Below are positions 26,174-35,898 of a stretch of DNA of 64,000 bases, piece by piece. The number at the start of each line of letters is the position of its first letter. The first letter of the stretch is position 1. Source of the DNA: Sphingobacteriales bacterium 39-19 (GTDB lineage Bacteria; Bacteroidota; Bacteroidia; Chitinophagales; Chitinophagaceae); NCBI GenBank assembly GCA_001898465.1, contig MKTX01000007.1, positions 124,001 to 188,000 on the forward strand. Reading direction: 5' to 3'. Position numbers and translations under genes: made by a program. The notes below the pieces were generated by a model. The model was not told the origin of the DNA. It saw nothing but the letters and a program-made list of their open reading frames with translations, and searched no databases.

Positions 26174-27034
26174 TTATAGTTTGGCCTTTGCTTTTTTTAC
26201 TAATTCTTTTACTTCATCAGCATGTTTACTGGTAATGCCATATATAAATTCCAGGTTTGTAAAATCTGCTGCAGTATGTATTTTTATTTTATAATTGCTG
26301 CTGCTTTTTTCTTCATACACTTCATCTACAAAGCCTACCAGCAAACCCCGGGGAAACGTGGTACTGAGGCCGCTGGTTACTACCGAATCGCCTTTTACCA
26401 CTTTGGTGCCTTTTGGAATATTATTTAAGGTTAATACATTGGGCTGTTTACCATCCCAGCTTATGGTGCCTACTTCACCGGTTTTATACAATCTTGCGGT
26501 AATGGTACTTTCTTTGCTTTCGTGCAATAAACTCAGGATTACAGCATAATCCCCTGTAATATTTGTAATGATACCTACTACGGCGTTATTCATATTTATC
26601 ACACCGGCGCCTTCCTGCAGGTATTTAATATTAGGGCCATAAGCCACTACAAAATTATTTTGGCTGGTAACTGAATTTGAAACTACTTTGGCAGCATAAT
26701 AACCGTAAGTTCTGAATTGAAGGATAGAGTCTACCCGGATGCTGTCAATTTTTGTTTTATAGCCGGAATCGGGGAGGTTATAATTTTCTTTTAATTTATT
26801 ATATAAAACTTCGTTTGCTTTTAGGAGAGAATCATTTGTTTTTTTCAATCGAAAATAATAGCCTATATCATCGTACCGCTGGTTGATGTTTCCAGTAATG
26901 CGATTGGCAGCAGCACCAAAGGCGGCCTGGTGAAAACTATTGTATTGTACAATTAAATAAACACAAAAAGCCTGTAAAAGTATAAATACTAATAAATTGA
27001 AATAACGGCGTATAAAAAGGAAAATGTTACGCAA
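26174..27034 (-). CDS. mreC: Rod-shape determining protein MreC
   Basis: The 286-residue protein has one N-terminal helix (LLVFILLQAFCVYLIV), a coiled-coil stretch around residues 60-95, and the periplasmic beta-domain of MreC with YYAAKVVSNSVTSQNNFV, GVINMNNAVVGIITNIT and GDSVVTSGLSTTFPRGLLVGFV. MreC scaffolds PBP2 and activates RodA-PBP2. It follows mreB by 66 bases and precedes mreD by nine. Confidence 0.94.
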   Translation of the reverse strand: MRNIFLFIRRYFNLLVFILLQAFCVYLIVQYNSFHQAAFGAAANRITGNINQRYDDIGYYFRLKKTNDSLLKANEVLYNKLKENYNLPDSGYKTKIDSIRVDSILQFRTYGYYAAKVVSNSVTSQNNFVVAYGPNIKYLQEGAGVINMNNAVVGIITNITGDYAVILSLLHESKESTITARLYKTGEVGTISWDGKQPNVLTLNNIPKGTKVVKGDSVVTSGLSTTFPRGLLVGFVDEVYEEKSSSNYKIKIHTAADFTNLEFIYGITSKHADEVKELVKKAKAKL

Positions 27035-27100
27035 CCTGGAGTAAATATTTTTATAGGTTCAAAAAGCGGCAAAGTATTCAGTGTTATCGAAACCGGGGGC

Positions 27101-28126
27101 CTATCGCATTACAAAAGGGTATCTTTCATAATTCTTAAGAGCTATTCCGGTACCTCTTACTACACTTTTTAGCGGATCATCGGCTACATGCACAGGTAAT
27201 TTTATTTTGGCAGCCAGGCGTTTGTCCAGCCCCCTCAGTAAAGCGCCACCACCGGTAATATATAAACCTCTTCTGTAAATATCGGCTGCCAGTTCCGGCG
27301 GGGTTGTTTCCAGTGCTTTTAAAATAGCTTCTTCTATTTTAAAGATACTTTTATCTAATGCTTCTGCTACTTCCTGGTAGCTCACCATTACTTGTTTGGG
27401 AATACCGGTAACCAGGTCACGCCCGTTTACAGGAATATCATCGGGTGGATTATCTAAATCTTTCATGGCGGCACCTACCTGTATTTTTATTTGTTCGGCA
27501 GTACGTTCACCAATCAGCAGGCTATGGTAACGGCGTAAGGCTTCCATAATATCAGCCGTAAATTCATCACCGGCTACTCTTATACTTTGGTCGCAAACAA
27601 TACCTGCCAGAGCAATTACAGTGATGCCAGTAGTGCCGCCACCAATATCAATAATCATATTTCCCACGGGTTCCTCCACATCAATACCAATACCTAATGC
27701 GGCAGCCATGGGTTCATGTATTAAATATACTTCTTTGGCCCCGGCTTGTTCTGCACTATCTCTTACGGCTCTTTTTTCTACTTCGGTAATGCTGCTGGGT
27801 ATGCAAATCATCATACGCCAACTGGGTGCAAAAAGTGGTTTTTTGGGATATACTAATTTTATAAGCTCCCTGATCATCAGTTCTGCGGCATTAAAATCGG
27901 CAATTACACCATCTCTTAAAGGGCGAACGGTACGGATGCTTTCATGCGTCTTTTCATGCATCATGAGCGCTTTTTTACCTACAGCCAGTAAATTTTTTGG
28001 ATTATTCCTGTCAAGTGCAACAATGGATGGTTCATTTACAACAACTTCATCATTATGAATAATTAATGTATTTGCTGTTCCTAAATCTATCGCTATTTCC
28101 TGTGTAAAAAAGTTGAAAATTCCCAT
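27101..28126 (-). CDS. mreB: Actin-like rod-shape protein MreB
   Basis: MreB forms membrane filaments that orient side-wall synthesis. The 341-residue protein shows the actin-fold nucleotide motifs: phosphate 1 IDLGTANTLI, connect 1 with EPMAAALGIG, phosphate 2 MIIDIGGGTTGITVIAL and adenosine TGGGALLRGLDKRL. An N-terminal hydrophobic stretch (MGIFNFFT) probably contacts the membrane. Length is normal. It is the first gene of the five-gene rod-shape set, with a recognisable promoter upstream. Confidence 0.97.
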   Translation of the reverse strand: MGIFNFFTQEIAIDLGTANTLIIHNDEVVVNEPSIVALDRNNPKNLLAVGKKALMMHEKTHESIRTVRPLRDGVIADFNAAELMIRELIKLVYPKKPLFAPSWRMMICIPSSITEVEKRAVRDSAEQAGAKEVYLIHEPMAAALGIGIDVEEPVGNMIIDIGGGTTGITVIALAGIVCDQSIRVAGDEFTADIMEALRRYHSLLIGERTAEQIKIQVGAAMKDLDNPPDDIPVNGRDLVTGIPKQVMVSYQEVAEALDKSIFKIEEAILKALETTPPELAADIYRRGLYITGGGALLRGLDKRLAAKIKLPVHVADDPLKSVVRGTGIALKNYERYPFVMR

Positions 28127-28165
28127 GGAGCTTTTAATAATATTTGGAGGTTAATACAATGTGGG

Positions 28166-28195
28166 CAAAGTTGGAGCAATTTATTGGATAAACAA
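28166..28195 (-). promoter_or_regulatory. Promoter of the mreBCD-mrdA-rodA operon
   Basis: On the minus strand TTG (28193-28195) is followed after 19 bases by CAACTTTG (28166-28173), one base off TAnnTTTG. The predicted 5-prime leader before mreB is about 33 bases. Confidence 0.55.
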
Positions 28196-28256
28196 CGCCG
28201 GATTTTTGTTTTTAGCACATTATTTTTAAACTTTTTTTAAATAAATGTGGATACTG

Positions 28257-29540
28257 TTAATTTTTAAATTCGTAACCTATATCCGAACGATAATTCATTC
28301 CTTCAAAATAGATGTGTTGTAAAATATAATTTGATTTGAATGCAGCTTCTTCAATGGTATCGGCAAAAGAGCTCACAACAAGCACCCTGCCCCCGTTGGT
28401 AACAATTTTACCATTATCATTTTTTGTTCCTGCATGATAAATGATACTGTTATCTATCATCATGTCATCCAGGTTATGAATTATTTTTCCTTTTTCATAA
28501 ATACCGGGGTAGCCTCCGCTTACGGCTACAATGGCTACGGCCTGCTCTTCCTTTATTTGTAATTTTACATGGCTTAGCTGTTTGTTATAGGTGGCTAATA
28601 ATAAATCTACCAGATCATTTTTAATGCGGGGTATTACCACTTCGGTTTCCGGGTCGCCCATCCGGCAATTGTATTCTATTACATATGGCCCTTTGGGGGT
28701 AATCATCAATCCGAAAAACAAAAATCCTTTATATTGCAATCCGTCTTTTTTTATACCCTCAATGGTAGGCCTGATAATTTTTTGATTCACTTGCTCTTTC
28801 AGGGTGTCATCAAAAAAGGGTACCGGGCTTACTGCCCCCATACCCCCGGTATTGGGCCCGGTATCAGCTTCGCCAATCCGTTTATAGTCTTTCGCTTCGG
28901 GTAATAAAATATAATTTTCGCCATCGGTAAGAACAAATACGCTCATTTCTATGCCTTCTAAAAACTCTTCTATCACCACTTTTTTGCCCGCTTCACCATA
29001 TTTTGATTTGATAAGCATCAGTTCAAATTCAGAAATGGCTTCAATATGCGTTTGGCAAATCACCACGCCCTTTCCTCCTGCCAGTCCATCGGCTTTTAGT
29101 ACAATAGGTAAACTGTGGTTTTTTATGTAATCCACACCTGCATCATAATTTTCCCGGGTAAATTTTTTATATGCCGCGGTAGGAATACCATGATTTTTCA
29201 TGAATATTTTTGCAAAGGCTTTACTCCCTTCCAATTGTGCGGCATCGTCGGCAGGGCCAATAATGATCATGTTTTTTAACTCGGGTTTTTGCTGCAGAAA
29301 GCCTACAATACCTTTTACCAGCGGCTCTTCGGGACCCACAACCAGCATATCTATCTTATGTAATGTACAAAGTGCAGCGATTTGTGCAAAATCTGTTACC
29401 TCTGCCATTAAGTTAGTACCACATTGTGCCGTACCTGCATTTCCGGGTGCAATAAAAAGGTTTTCACATTTGTTACTAAGTTTCAAACTCTTTGCCAGGG
29501 CATGTTCCCTGCCCCCGGAACCTATTAAAAGAATATTCAT
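28257..29540 (-). CDS. purD: Phosphoribosylamine-glycine ligase
   Basis: PurD is the second enzyme of purine synthesis, an ATP-grasp ligase joining glycine to phosphoribosylamine. The 427-residue protein begins MNILLIGSGGREHALAKSL, then shows PGNAGTAQ, VVGPEEPLVKGI, GLAGGKGVVIC, GPNTGGMGAVSPVP and YNCRMGDPETEVV, all in the usual order. Length is normal. It is the second pur gene of the window and is not clustered with purH. A perfect palindrome lies 48 bases upstream of the start. Confidence 0.97.
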   Translation of the reverse strand: MNILLIGSGGREHALAKSLKLSNKCENLFIAPGNAGTAQCGTNLMAEVTDFAQIAALCTLHKIDMLVVGPEEPLVKGIVGFLQQKPELKNMIIIGPADDAAQLEGSKAFAKIFMKNHGIPTAAYKKFTRENYDAGVDYIKNHSLPIVLKADGLAGGKGVVICQTHIEAISEFELMLIKSKYGEAGKKVVIEEFLEGIEMSVFVLTDGENYILLPEAKDYKRIGEADTGPNTGGMGAVSPVPFFDDTLKEQVNQKIIRPTIEGIKKDGLQYKGFLFFGLMITPKGPYVIEYNCRMGDPETEVVIPRIKNDLVDLLLATYNKQLSHVKLQIKEEQAVAIVAVSGGYPGIYEKGKIIHNLDDMMIDNSIIYHAGTKNDNGKIVTNGGRVLVVSSFADTIEEAAFKSNYILQHIYFEGMNYRSDIGYEFKN

Positions 29541-29587
29541 GAATTAATAAAAAAGTGCGGAATGTTAAATAAAATTTGCCCGGCTAA

Positions 29588-29602
29588 ATTACTGGCAGTA
29601 AT
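29588..29602. promoter_or_regulatory. 15-bp perfect palindrome upstream of purD
   Basis: ATTACTG, central G, CAGTAAT: seven-base arms with perfect symmetry, 48 bases before purD and 151 bases before the divergent peptide transporter. Size and place suit a repressor operator. No regulator is adjacent, and without T-tract or longer stem it does not look like a terminator. Confidence 0.4.
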
Positions 29603-29752
29603 CGGTTTTTGAACATCTTTTTTTTAACCAACCCTGTAAATTGCATTTTATTTATTCATTTTTGAACTATATTGAGCCACTAAAATTAATTTGCAACCTG
29701 CCAGAATTTACAGTTGTAGATATTCACATCCTATCATGTATAAATAAATATT

Positions 29753-31534
29753 ATGACCGATACTATTAAAACAGGAAAACATCCAAGGGCGCTTTTTGTT
29801 TTATTTCTTACCGAAATGTGGGAACGATTTGCCTATTATTTAATGGTGGGCATTTTATTATTGTATTTAATTGATACCACTACAGGAGGTAAAGGCTTTT
29901 CACAAAGTGTGGGAGCAGATGTGGTAGGTAGCTTTATTGCACTGGTATATCTTACGCCCTTTATTGGTGGTTTATTGGCCGACAGGTACCTGGGCTATAT
30001 AAAATCAATCTTTATTGGTGGTATCTTAATGGCAGCAGGATATCTTGGTTTATCATTACCGGGTAATACGGCCATGTTTGTATCGCTGGGCCTTATTATT
30101 GTGGGAAATGGTTTTTTTAAGCCCAATATTTCTACCATCCTGGGTAATATATATAACCGGGAAGATTTAAAACCACTGAAAGATAATGCCTATAATATAT
30201 TTTATATGGGCATTAATATTGGCGCTTTTGTCTGCAATTTTGTAGCCGCTTATTTAAGAAATAAATATGGCTGGGGATATGCATTTGCAGCGGCCGGTAT
30301 TGGGCTTATTATTGGATTGATAGTGCTGGCAGTAAATTTAAAACATGTGAAAGAAGGCGATATTAAAAAAGAGGCCCAACCGGGTGATATGCCTATCTCT
30401 AAAATATTTTCTTATGTATTTTTGCCCGCTATCATTGCGGCCGTTATTGGGTGGATTGTTCCTAAATTAATATTGGGAACTACCATTATGGGAAGCCAGG
30501 CCAATGACGCATTTATTTTTGCTTGTTTGCCTATTATCGCTTTTTATATTTCTCTTTGGGTAAAAGCAGAGGGGCAGGATAAAAAAGGTATTGGGGCTTT
30601 GCTTTTTATATTTGGTATCAGTATTATTTTTTGGACCATCTATAACCAAAATTCCACAGGCCTTACAATCTGGGCCGAAAAACATACCGATAGAACAGCA
30701 TCTGAAACAACCGCCCGGATTACCGGCAATATTTTTCCACTGCAACAAGTTTCAGATACCCCACGGCTCATTGGGAAAATAGATGAAAATTTTGTGAGTG
30801 TAAAAGATAAAAGCTCTATTGTGAGTTATGATAGCATTATTACCATGACCACTACGGGTGAGCGAACCGACACATCTAAACAGGTTTTTGGGATTACCCA
30901 AAATGGAAATAAAGTAGATCCCGAATCAAAAAACATACTGGTTATGGGGCCCGATCCTTATTTTAATAATGTACCCAAAGATGAGTGGCCCGCAAGCCAT
31001 AGCGAAAAACTGGTAAATACCGAACTGTTCCAATCTATCAATCCGCTCTTTATTGTATTGCTAACACTGGTTTTTGTTCCTTTATTTGATTACCTGAGAA
31101 AGCGAAATAAAGAACCCACTACGGCATCTAAATTTGCCATGGCCATGTTCCTATCAGGTTTATCTGCCCTGGTAATGGTATTTGCCATCATGTCGGTGCC
31201 TTCAGTATATACACATAAAACAGCGCCCATTTGGCTATGGCTTACCTATTTTGTATTTACGGTAGGCGAAATTTTCTTAAGCCCCATTGGCTTATCGCTG
31301 GTATCGAAACTGGCGCCTGCCAGGCTTACTGCCCTTATGATGGGAGGTTGGTTTTTGGCCACTTCTATCGGCGGCAAAATAGCCGGTGTAATGACGAGTT
31401 TTTGGGATGACTTCACCGATAAAAAAGTGTTCTTCCTCATGCTGGCAGTGGCCGCATTTATAGGAGGTATCTTAATTTATTCCCGTTTAAAATCTCTCAA
31501 CGCAATCGTAAAAGAAAAAACAGGCCGGGCTTAA
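29753..31534 (+). CDS. POT-family proton-coupled di/tripeptide transporter
   Basis: The 593-residue MFS-type protein shows the POT signature ExxERFxYY as EMWERFAYYLMVG (about 21-33) and the second signature in GNGFFKPNISTILG. About 14 helices are predicted, interrupted by a long hydrophilic insertion (about residues 315-425, containing DRTASETTARITGNIFP) that I believe is usual in Bacteroidota members. It imports di- and tripeptides driven by protons. It is followed by a strong terminator and then an OPT-family transporter, so two peptide uptake genes lie in tandem. Confidence 0.9.
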   Translation: MTDTIKTGKHPRALFVLFLTEMWERFAYYLMVGILLLYLIDTTTGGKGFSQSVGADVVGSFIALVYLTPFIGGLLADRYLGYIKSIFIGGILMAAGYLGLSLPGNTAMFVSLGLIIVGNGFFKPNISTILGNIYNREDLKPLKDNAYNIFYMGINIGAFVCNFVAAYLRNKYGWGYAFAAAGIGLIIGLIVLAVNLKHVKEGDIKKEAQPGDMPISKIFSYVFLPAIIAAVIGWIVPKLILGTTIMGSQANDAFIFACLPIIAFYISLWVKAEGQDKKGIGALLFIFGISIIFWTIYNQNSTGLTIWAEKHTDRTASETTARITGNIFPLQQVSDTPRLIGKIDENFVSVKDKSSIVSYDSIITMTTTGERTDTSKQVFGITQNGNKVDPESKNILVMGPDPYFNNVPKDEWPASHSEKLVNTELFQSINPLFIVLLTLVFVPLFDYLRKRNKEPTTASKFAMAMFLSGLSALVMVFAIMSVPSVYTHKTAPIWLWLTYFVFTVGEIFLSPIGLSLVSKLAPARLTALMMGGWFLATSIGGKIAGVMTSFWDDFTDKKVFFLMLAVAAFIGGILIYSRLKSLNAIVKEKTGRA

Positions 31535-31554
31535 CCGGTTAATTCATATCATGC

Positions 31555-31582
31555 AGGCGATACTTTTGTATCGCCTTTTTTT
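31555..31582 (+). terminator. Strong intrinsic terminator after the POT transporter
   Basis: AGGCGATAC (31555-31563) pairs perfectly with GTATCGCCT (31568-31576) across a TTTT loop, and is followed by six more T. It ends 16 bases before the OPT gene, so the two transporters are separately transcribed or joined only by readthrough. Confidence 0.88.
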
Positions 31583-31598
31583 ATATCTTCCTTTTTAA

Positions 31599-33653
31599 AT
31601 GAAATCATTTATGGCAGAAAATAAAAATTTTCAACCGTATATTCCGGCACATCAAAATATGAAAGAACTTACCGTAAAGTCAGTTTTAGTGGGTGCCTTG
31701 TTTGGAATTATTTTTGGCGCTGCAACCGTTTACCTGGCATTAAAAGCAGGGCTTACTGTTTCTGCCTCTATACCTATTGCAGTTATTGCGATTACCCTGG
31801 GGCGTAAGTTTTTAAAAACTACCATTCTTGAAAATAATATTATACAAACTACCGGAAGCGCCGGTGAAAGTATTGCGGCAGGCGTGGCGTTTACCTTACC
31901 GGGTTTCTTATTTTTATCGTCACCCGATAGCGCTAGCTATTTTAATTATATCACCATTTTAATTTTGGCGATTGTAGGAGGTATGCTGGGTACATTATTA
32001 ATGGTGCCTTTACGGAAAGCGCTCATTGTAAATGAGCATGATACTTTACCCTATCCTGAAGGTACAGCCTGTGGCGATGTTTTAAAAGCAGGCGAAAAAG
32101 GGGGCGATGTAGCGAAAACTGCATTTTGGGGATTAGGCGTTGCATTTTTGTATGCTATTTTACAAAAAGTAATCAAATTAATTGCGGAGTCTCCTGCCTA
32201 TATCACGGCATATACCAATAAGTTTTTTCCGTCTGCCAAGCTTAGTGGTGAAATTACACCGGAATACCTGGGAGTAGGTTATATCATTGGCCCCCGTATT
32301 GCCGGCGTACTGGTTGCTGGTGGGGTATTAAGCTGGCTCGTACTTATCCCTTTACTCAGCACATTGGTTCCGCCGGATGTAATTGCAGCACAACTGGTGA
32401 AACTGGGTTATATGGCATCCGTTACCCTGGATGGGGGAAAGGGCGGATGGGATGCCGCAACACACAGTTTTAATGATTATTCATCGGCATTATATTATGC
32501 CTATATCAGGCAAATAGGAGCCGGTGCGGTAGCTGCGGGAGGTATTATTACATTAATTAAAACCGTTCCTACCATTGTAAAATCTATAAAAGGAAGTGTA
32601 ACCTCGCTTAAAAATAATAAGGGCACCGAAACAAATGTAATACAAAGAACAGACCGGGATCTGGATATTAAAGTTGTGGGCTTTGGCAGCCTGGGCTTAG
32701 TGGCGCTGATTGCCATTTTACCACAAATTCCTGGCGATGGTATTTTACAGAAAATATTAATTGGCGTGCTGGTACTTATTTTCGGCGCCTTATTCGTAAC
32801 GGTTTCCAGCCGTATAGTAGGATTGATAGGGTCTTCTAATAATCCTATTAGTGGGATGACTATTGCAACTGTAATGGGAACCAGTTTAATTTTTATGGCT
32901 GTGGGCTGGACCGGTAAAGCATATGAACCCTTAGTATTGGTGGTAGGCGGAATGATTTGTATTGCTGCAGCCAATGCAGGGGCTACTTCACAAGATCTTA
33001 AAACCGGTTATATTGTGGGTGCCACACCCCGAAACCAGCAAATCGCTTTATTTATAGGGGCTATTGTTTCTTCTATAGTAATAGGGGTTACCATACAATT
33101 TCTAGATAAGCCTTCGGCTGAAATGCTGGCACAGGGCGTTCATCATGCCATTGGTTCCGAAAAATTTCCGGCACCCCAGGCCACCTTAATGGCTACACTC
33201 ATTAAAGGAATATTATCGTTTAACCTGGACTGGCAATATGTATTTGTAGGTGTATTTGTAGCCGTAGTGATGGAGCTTTGCGGAGTAAAATCTTTAAGCT
33301 TTGCAGTAGGCGCTTACCTGCCCTTATCTACTACGCTGCCCATTTTTATTGGGGGCAGCATTAAAGGTTTGGTAGATGTAGTAAAAAAGAAAAAAAACAT
33401 CCAGGAAACACCGGAAGATGAAGAGTTAGGCAAAGGAAGTTTATTTGCTACCGGGTTGGTTGCCGGGGGTGCAGTGGCAGGCGTAGTGATCGCCATTTTA
33501 AGTGGTACAGATGCCGGGGACCGGTTCTTACGTTCCGTAAGTATGGAGCATGGCTTAGTGGCCTCCCTGGGCGAGTATGGTTATTATTTTACGGGCGTAT
33601 TGTTTTTTGCAGCACTTGCTTTTATCCTTTACCGGGTAGCCCTTAAAAAATAA
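31599..33653 (+). CDS. OPT-family oligopeptide transporter
   Basis: The 684-residue membrane protein has about 14-16 helices and matches prokaryotic OPT proteins: FQPYIPAHQNMKELTVKSVLVG at the N-terminus, GAATVYLALKAGLTVSASIP, LPYPEGTACGDVLKAGE, and GATSQDLKTGYIVGATPRNQQ in the second half. OPT proteins carry peptides or metal-chelate complexes; the cargo cannot be told here. The start is ATG 31599 with a second ATG at 31611; either is possible, as neither has a clear ribosome binding site. Confidence 0.9.
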   Translation: MKSFMAENKNFQPYIPAHQNMKELTVKSVLVGALFGIIFGAATVYLALKAGLTVSASIPIAVIAITLGRKFLKTTILENNIIQTTGSAGESIAAGVAFTLPGFLFLSSPDSASYFNYITILILAIVGGMLGTLLMVPLRKALIVNEHDTLPYPEGTACGDVLKAGEKGGDVAKTAFWGLGVAFLYAILQKVIKLIAESPAYITAYTNKFFPSAKLSGEITPEYLGVGYIIGPRIAGVLVAGGVLSWLVLIPLLSTLVPPDVIAAQLVKLGYMASVTLDGGKGGWDAATHSFNDYSSALYYAYIRQIGAGAVAAGGIITLIKTVPTIVKSIKGSVTSLKNNKGTETNVIQRTDRDLDIKVVGFGSLGLVALIAILPQIPGDGILQKILIGVLVLIFGALFVTVSSRIVGLIGSSNNPISGMTIATVMGTSLIFMAVGWTGKAYEPLVLVVGGMICIAAANAGATSQDLKTGYIVGATPRNQQIALFIGAIVSSIVIGVTIQFLDKPSAEMLAQGVHHAIGSEKFPAPQATLMATLIKGILSFNLDWQYVFVGVFVAVVMELCGVKSLSFAVGAYLPLSTTLPIFIGGSIKGLVDVVKKKKNIQETPEDEELGKGSLFATGLVAGGAVAGVVIAILSGTDAGDRFLRSVSMEHGLVASLGEYGYYFTGVLFFAALAFILYRVALKK

Positions 33654-33713
33654 TTTTTTTTTTGGAAATGCAAATTGCACTGGCTCCATCAAATGCTTTC
33701 ATTGTAAATACAG

Positions 33714-33721
33714 TAATTTTG
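33714..33721 (+). promoter_or_regulatory. -7 element upstream of the acyl-CoA dehydrogenase
   Basis: TAATTTTG matches TAnnTTTG, 21 bases before the ATG at 33743. There is no TTG at the expected -33 distance. Confidence 0.45.
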
Positions 33722-33742
33722 CTGAAACCGATATAAGCCAAT

Positions 33743-34882
33743 ATGAATTTTTCAAACAATGAAATTACGCAGCAAGTAGCCCATAGTGCCAGGGACTTTG
33801 CATTACAATATATTAAGCCGGGTATGATGAAATGGGATGAAAGCCAGGAATTTCCCATTTCGGTATTTAAAGAAATGGGAAAAATGGGTTTTATGGGCGT
33901 GCTGGTACCTGAAAAATATGGAGGCGCCGGTTTAAGTTATTTTGAATATAGCGCCGTGATCCAGGAAATTGCAAAAGTGTGCGGCTCCATTGGCTTATCA
34001 CTGGCTGCCCATAACTCATTATGCACAGGCCATATTTTAAGTTTTGGTAACGAAGCACAAAAACAAAAATATTTACCTAAGCTGGCCACCTGCGAATGGC
34101 TGGGAGCCTGGGGCCTTACGGAACCCAATACCGGCAGTGATGCAGGAAATATGAAAACAACCGCTGTGCAGCAGGGTGATCATTGGGTATTGAATGGTAC
34201 AAAAAATTTTATTACACATGGCAAAAGTGGCGACGTAGCGGTAGTGATATGCCGTACCGGGGATCCCCGTACAAAAGATAATGCTACTGCATTTATAGTA
34301 GAGCGTGGTACGGCGGGCTTTAGTGGTGGAAAAAAAGAAGATAAACTGGGGATGCGTGCCAGTGAAACCGCCGAAATGATTTTTGATAATTGTAAAATCC
34401 CAGATGCAAACCGGTTGGGTGAAATAGGAGAAGGATTTAAGCAGGCGATGAAAGTATTAGATGGAGGACGTATCTCCATTGCCGCTTTGGCGCTGGGTAT
34501 AGCTAAAGGGGCTTATGAAGCCGCATTGCAATATGCTAAAGAAAGGCACCAGTTTGATAAACCCATTGCCGAATTCCAGGGTATTTCTTTTAAACTGGCT
34601 GATATGGCTACCAAAATTGAAGGCGCTGAATTATTGATTAACCAGGCATGCGATTTAAAAATAAAAGACTTGCCCATGACCAAAGAAGCCGCTATGGCAA
34701 AATATTATGCCAGTGAAGTTTCAGTAGAAGTGAGTACCGATGCGGTTCAGATTTTTGGCGGCTATGGTTACATTAAAGATTTTCCTGCAGAAAAATATTA
34801 CCGGGACAGCAAACTTTGCACCATTGGCGAAGGCACCAGCGAAATTCAAAAATTAGTAATTAGCCGTGAAATTTTAAAATAA
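33743..34882 (+). CDS. Acyl-CoA dehydrogenase
   Basis: An FAD flavoenzyme that oxidises acyl-CoA to 2-enoyl-CoA. The 379-residue protein has the family signatures GAWGLTEPNTGSDAGNMKT (first PROSITE-type motif, about 117-135) and QIFGGYGYIKDFPAEKYYRD near the C-terminus, and a catalytic Glu in CTIGEGTSEIQ at the short/branched-chain position. Length is that of a short- or branched-chain enzyme. No other beta-oxidation gene adjoins it, so the chain length preference is not determined. Confidence 0.92.
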   Translation: MNFSNNEITQQVAHSARDFALQYIKPGMMKWDESQEFPISVFKEMGKMGFMGVLVPEKYGGAGLSYFEYSAVIQEIAKVCGSIGLSLAAHNSLCTGHILSFGNEAQKQKYLPKLATCEWLGAWGLTEPNTGSDAGNMKTTAVQQGDHWVLNGTKNFITHGKSGDVAVVICRTGDPRTKDNATAFIVERGTAGFSGGKKEDKLGMRASETAEMIFDNCKIPDANRLGEIGEGFKQAMKVLDGGRISIAALALGIAKGAYEAALQYAKERHQFDKPIAEFQGISFKLADMATKIEGAELLINQACDLKIKDLPMTKEAAMAKYYASEVSVEVSTDAVQIFGGYGYIKDFPAEKYYRDSKLCTIGEGTSEIQKLVISREILK

Positions 34883-34936
34883 GCATTTGATATCTGATCG
34901 GCTATCTATGATATCCCGGCAAACAGGCATAATTCC

Positions 34937-35836
34937 ATGTACTATCTTATTTACGGTATATTATATCTTTTTTCTCTATTACCATTCTTTATCCTGTATG
35001 GTATAAGTAATGTTTTAAGTTTCCTGCTTTACCGGGTTATGGGTTACCGGCGAAAAGTTGTTTTAGAAAATTTACGAATTGCATTTCCCGGTAAAACGGA
35101 GCAGGAGCGAAAAACGATTGCCCGTAAATTTTATCGAAACCTAACGGATACTTTTTTAGAATCTGTAAAATTATTGAGCTTATCTGCCCACCGGCTTGAT
35201 AAAAGGGCAATTATTGATATTTCGAAAATTAATGAAGTAGCTGCCAAAGGAAAAAATATTCAATTGCACAGTGGCCATCAAATGAACTGGGAATATGCAA
35301 ATTATGCCGTTGCCCGAAAGATTCAAATCCCCTTTATTGGGGTATATATGCGTATCAATAATAAAGCCTTGGATAAAATATTTTACAACTTAAGATCTAA
35401 ATACGGAACCAGGCTGGTTGCGGCACAGGAGTTCAAAAGCAGGAGGCACACGGTTTTCCAGGGGCAGTATGCACTGGGCCTGGTTGCCGATCAAAACCCG
35501 GGCCGGCCGGGACTGGCCGACTGGATGTATTTTTTTTCTAAACCAGCAGGCTTTGTTACAGGGCCGGATAAAGGAGCCCGGCTAAACAATACAGCCGTAT
35601 TTTTTGTTCGCTTTATCATTGTAAAAAGAGGTTATTATCTCTTTGAACCGGTATTGATAACCGAGAATGCGGCAGAAAAACCGGAAGGCTGGCTTACTCT
35701 TGCCTACCGGGACTTTGTAGAAGAAACCATAAGGGAACAACCCGATAATTATCTTTGGAGTCACAAAAGATGGAAATGGCATTTTTCAGGAGAAACAAAA
35801 GGCCGGTGGATAGATGTAAATCTGCCACCAGCCTAA
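34937..35836 (+). CDS. LpxL/HtrB-like lysophospholipid acyltransferase
   Basis: The 299-residue protein has one N-terminal helix (LYLFSLLPFFILYGISNVLSFLLY) and the HX4[D/E] acyltransferase motif as HSGHQMNWEYAN (about residues 113-124), plus LVADQNPGRPG and FVRFIIVKRGYY. LpxL-type enzymes add the late acyl chains of lipid A at the inner membrane. It lies 54 bases after the acyl-CoA dehydrogenase and may be co-transcribed with it, but is 30 kb from the other lipid A genes. Confidence 0.88.
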   Translation: MYYLIYGILYLFSLLPFFILYGISNVLSFLLYRVMGYRRKVVLENLRIAFPGKTEQERKTIARKFYRNLTDTFLESVKLLSLSAHRLDKRAIIDISKINEVAAKGKNIQLHSGHQMNWEYANYAVARKIQIPFIGVYMRINNKALDKIFYNLRSKYGTRLVAAQEFKSRRHTVFQGQYALGLVADQNPGRPGLADWMYFFSKPAGFVTGPDKGARLNNTAVFFVRFIIVKRGYYLFEPVLITENAAEKPEGWLTLAYRDFVEETIREQPDNYLWSHKRWKWHFSGETKGRWIDVNLPPA

Positions 35837-35898
35837 GATTTGCTACCAGTATAAAAAGTGGTATCTACAAGAGGGTAGGTGAAAAACGGGACCTTTTA

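Noticed and set aside
31561..31568. TACTTTTG as a promoter of the OPT gene
   Set aside because: It falls inside the stem and loop of the terminator hairpin and has no TTG upstream; probably chance.
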